From assembly GCA_963989385.1 (NCBI GenBank), contig OZ022502.1:10245001-10309000 (forward strand): DNA of 64,000 nt, written 5' to 3'. A program made the position numbers and the translations under genes. Shown one piece after another: positions 63,647-64,000 of this stretch. Each line of letters starts with the position of its first letter. The first letter of the stretch is position 1. The stretch is from Ctena decussata. Taxonomy: Eukaryota > Mollusca > Bivalvia > Lucinida > Lucinidae. Under the pieces are notes generated by a model. The model saw nothing but the letters and a program-made list of their open reading frames with translations, did not search any database and had not been told where the DNA came from.

Positions 63647-63730
63647 GAATTACCCATTCGTACTTACTAAATCGTGTAGAACAGCCTTTCTGTATAGTTT
63701 GTAACCAGCTCTTTACAGTTTAACATATTG
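63508..63730. repeat. 103-bp near-perfect palindrome
   Basis: The arms 63508-63610 and 63628-63730 match with only a few differences (for example CTTCATGAT against CTACACGAT); the loop is 17 bp. Both arms are non-LTR ORF2 sequence, so the second arm is an inverted copy of the coding fragment. Confidence 0.85.
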
Positions 63731-63817
63731 ACCTATTGGTCATGGCCAGGGGTGGGGATGTGGTTGAATAAAATTTCTAATCAATATCTATCATCAAAAC
63801 AAATATAAATCAAACAA

Positions 63818-64000
63818 GGCATCGCAGGCGATACAAATCCCCTCACACAAGACTACTTGCTCGAGATATTGTCATGCCCTACATTTGTGTGAAGTTACTT
63901 CAAAATTCGTTGAGAAATGTAGGCGCTAGAGCGATGACAAAGTTTTTCTAAAAATAGCCACAAAGACCTTGACCTTGGGCGCAGCACCCTGAAAGTCGAA
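63818..64000 (+). mobile_element. pearl-like element 6, cut by the window end
   Basis: It starts AAACAAGGCATCGCAGGCGA and TACAAATCCCC; the AAACAAG start and short inverted GCATCGC/GCGAT word are as in the other pearl-like elements. The remainder lies outside the window. Confidence 0.55.

Overview
The window looks like a large-genome animal, most likely a bivalve mollusc. It holds two ordinary spliced or intron-poor nuclear genes embedded in a dense litter of mollusc-type repeats: pearl-like elements built of tandem cores, an ACGG-rich stretch and an 'AAAACAAG' start; tRNA-derived SINEs; many foldback MITEs; and a DIRS-order tyrosine-recombinase retroelement. No prokaryotic, plasmid, CRISPR or phage signal is present. 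The organism call is inference from repeat style and from the two protein families; no species marker is visible.

Gene 1 (minus strand, 40042 down to 4884) is the 3' part of a TMTC-family gene, closest to TMTC1: an ER membrane protein with lumenal TPR repeats that belongs to the protein O-mannosyltransferase family acting on cadherins. Ten coding exons were placed by reading splice sites. All nine junctions keep phase and give 455 residues ending in a stop. The N-terminal transmembrane exons are not found in this window. Introns are very large; the one between 5341 and 20188 (about 14.8 kb) contains the retroelement cluster. Gene 2 (minus strand, 59188 to 54545) is a 1547-residue protein coded by a single exon, with a long low-complexity repeat-rich body and a C-terminal region resembling a BEN domain; a splice acceptor just upstream implies a separate 5' UTR exon.

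Retroelement cluster, 6308-17820: a non-LTR retrotransposon (ORF1 with an L1-type RRM; ORF2 with endonuclease, RT and a Cys/His tail, broken by one frameshift) is followed by a Ngaro-like DIRS-order element (gag-like protein with Cys/His cluster, RT-RNase H, tyrosine recombinase with R-K-H-R-W-Y residues, SGNH hydrolase). Both are on the plus strand, antisense to the host gene. The pair is framed by short inverted repeats and a TTAA on each side, suggesting that both landed inside an older TTAA-target DNA transposon.

Other layers: a hAT-like element with an exact 8-bp duplication sits inside a tRNA SINE (about 864-2572) and carries a piece of a pogo/Tigger-like element that is complete at 40416-41545. 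A ten-site array of RFX/X-box-like palindromes repeats every ~186 bp at 29771-31690. A 7.7-kb stretch (29572-37286) is bounded by matching inverted ends. A 29-unit ~45-bp minisatellite lies at 42118-43441. A 4.5-kb insertion with an 8-bp duplication (43790-48300) carries a 19-unit 145-bp tandem array with higher-order structure. A 103-bp near-perfect palindrome lies in a non-LTR remnant at 63508-63730. No RNA gene other than tRNA-derived SINE heads was found.
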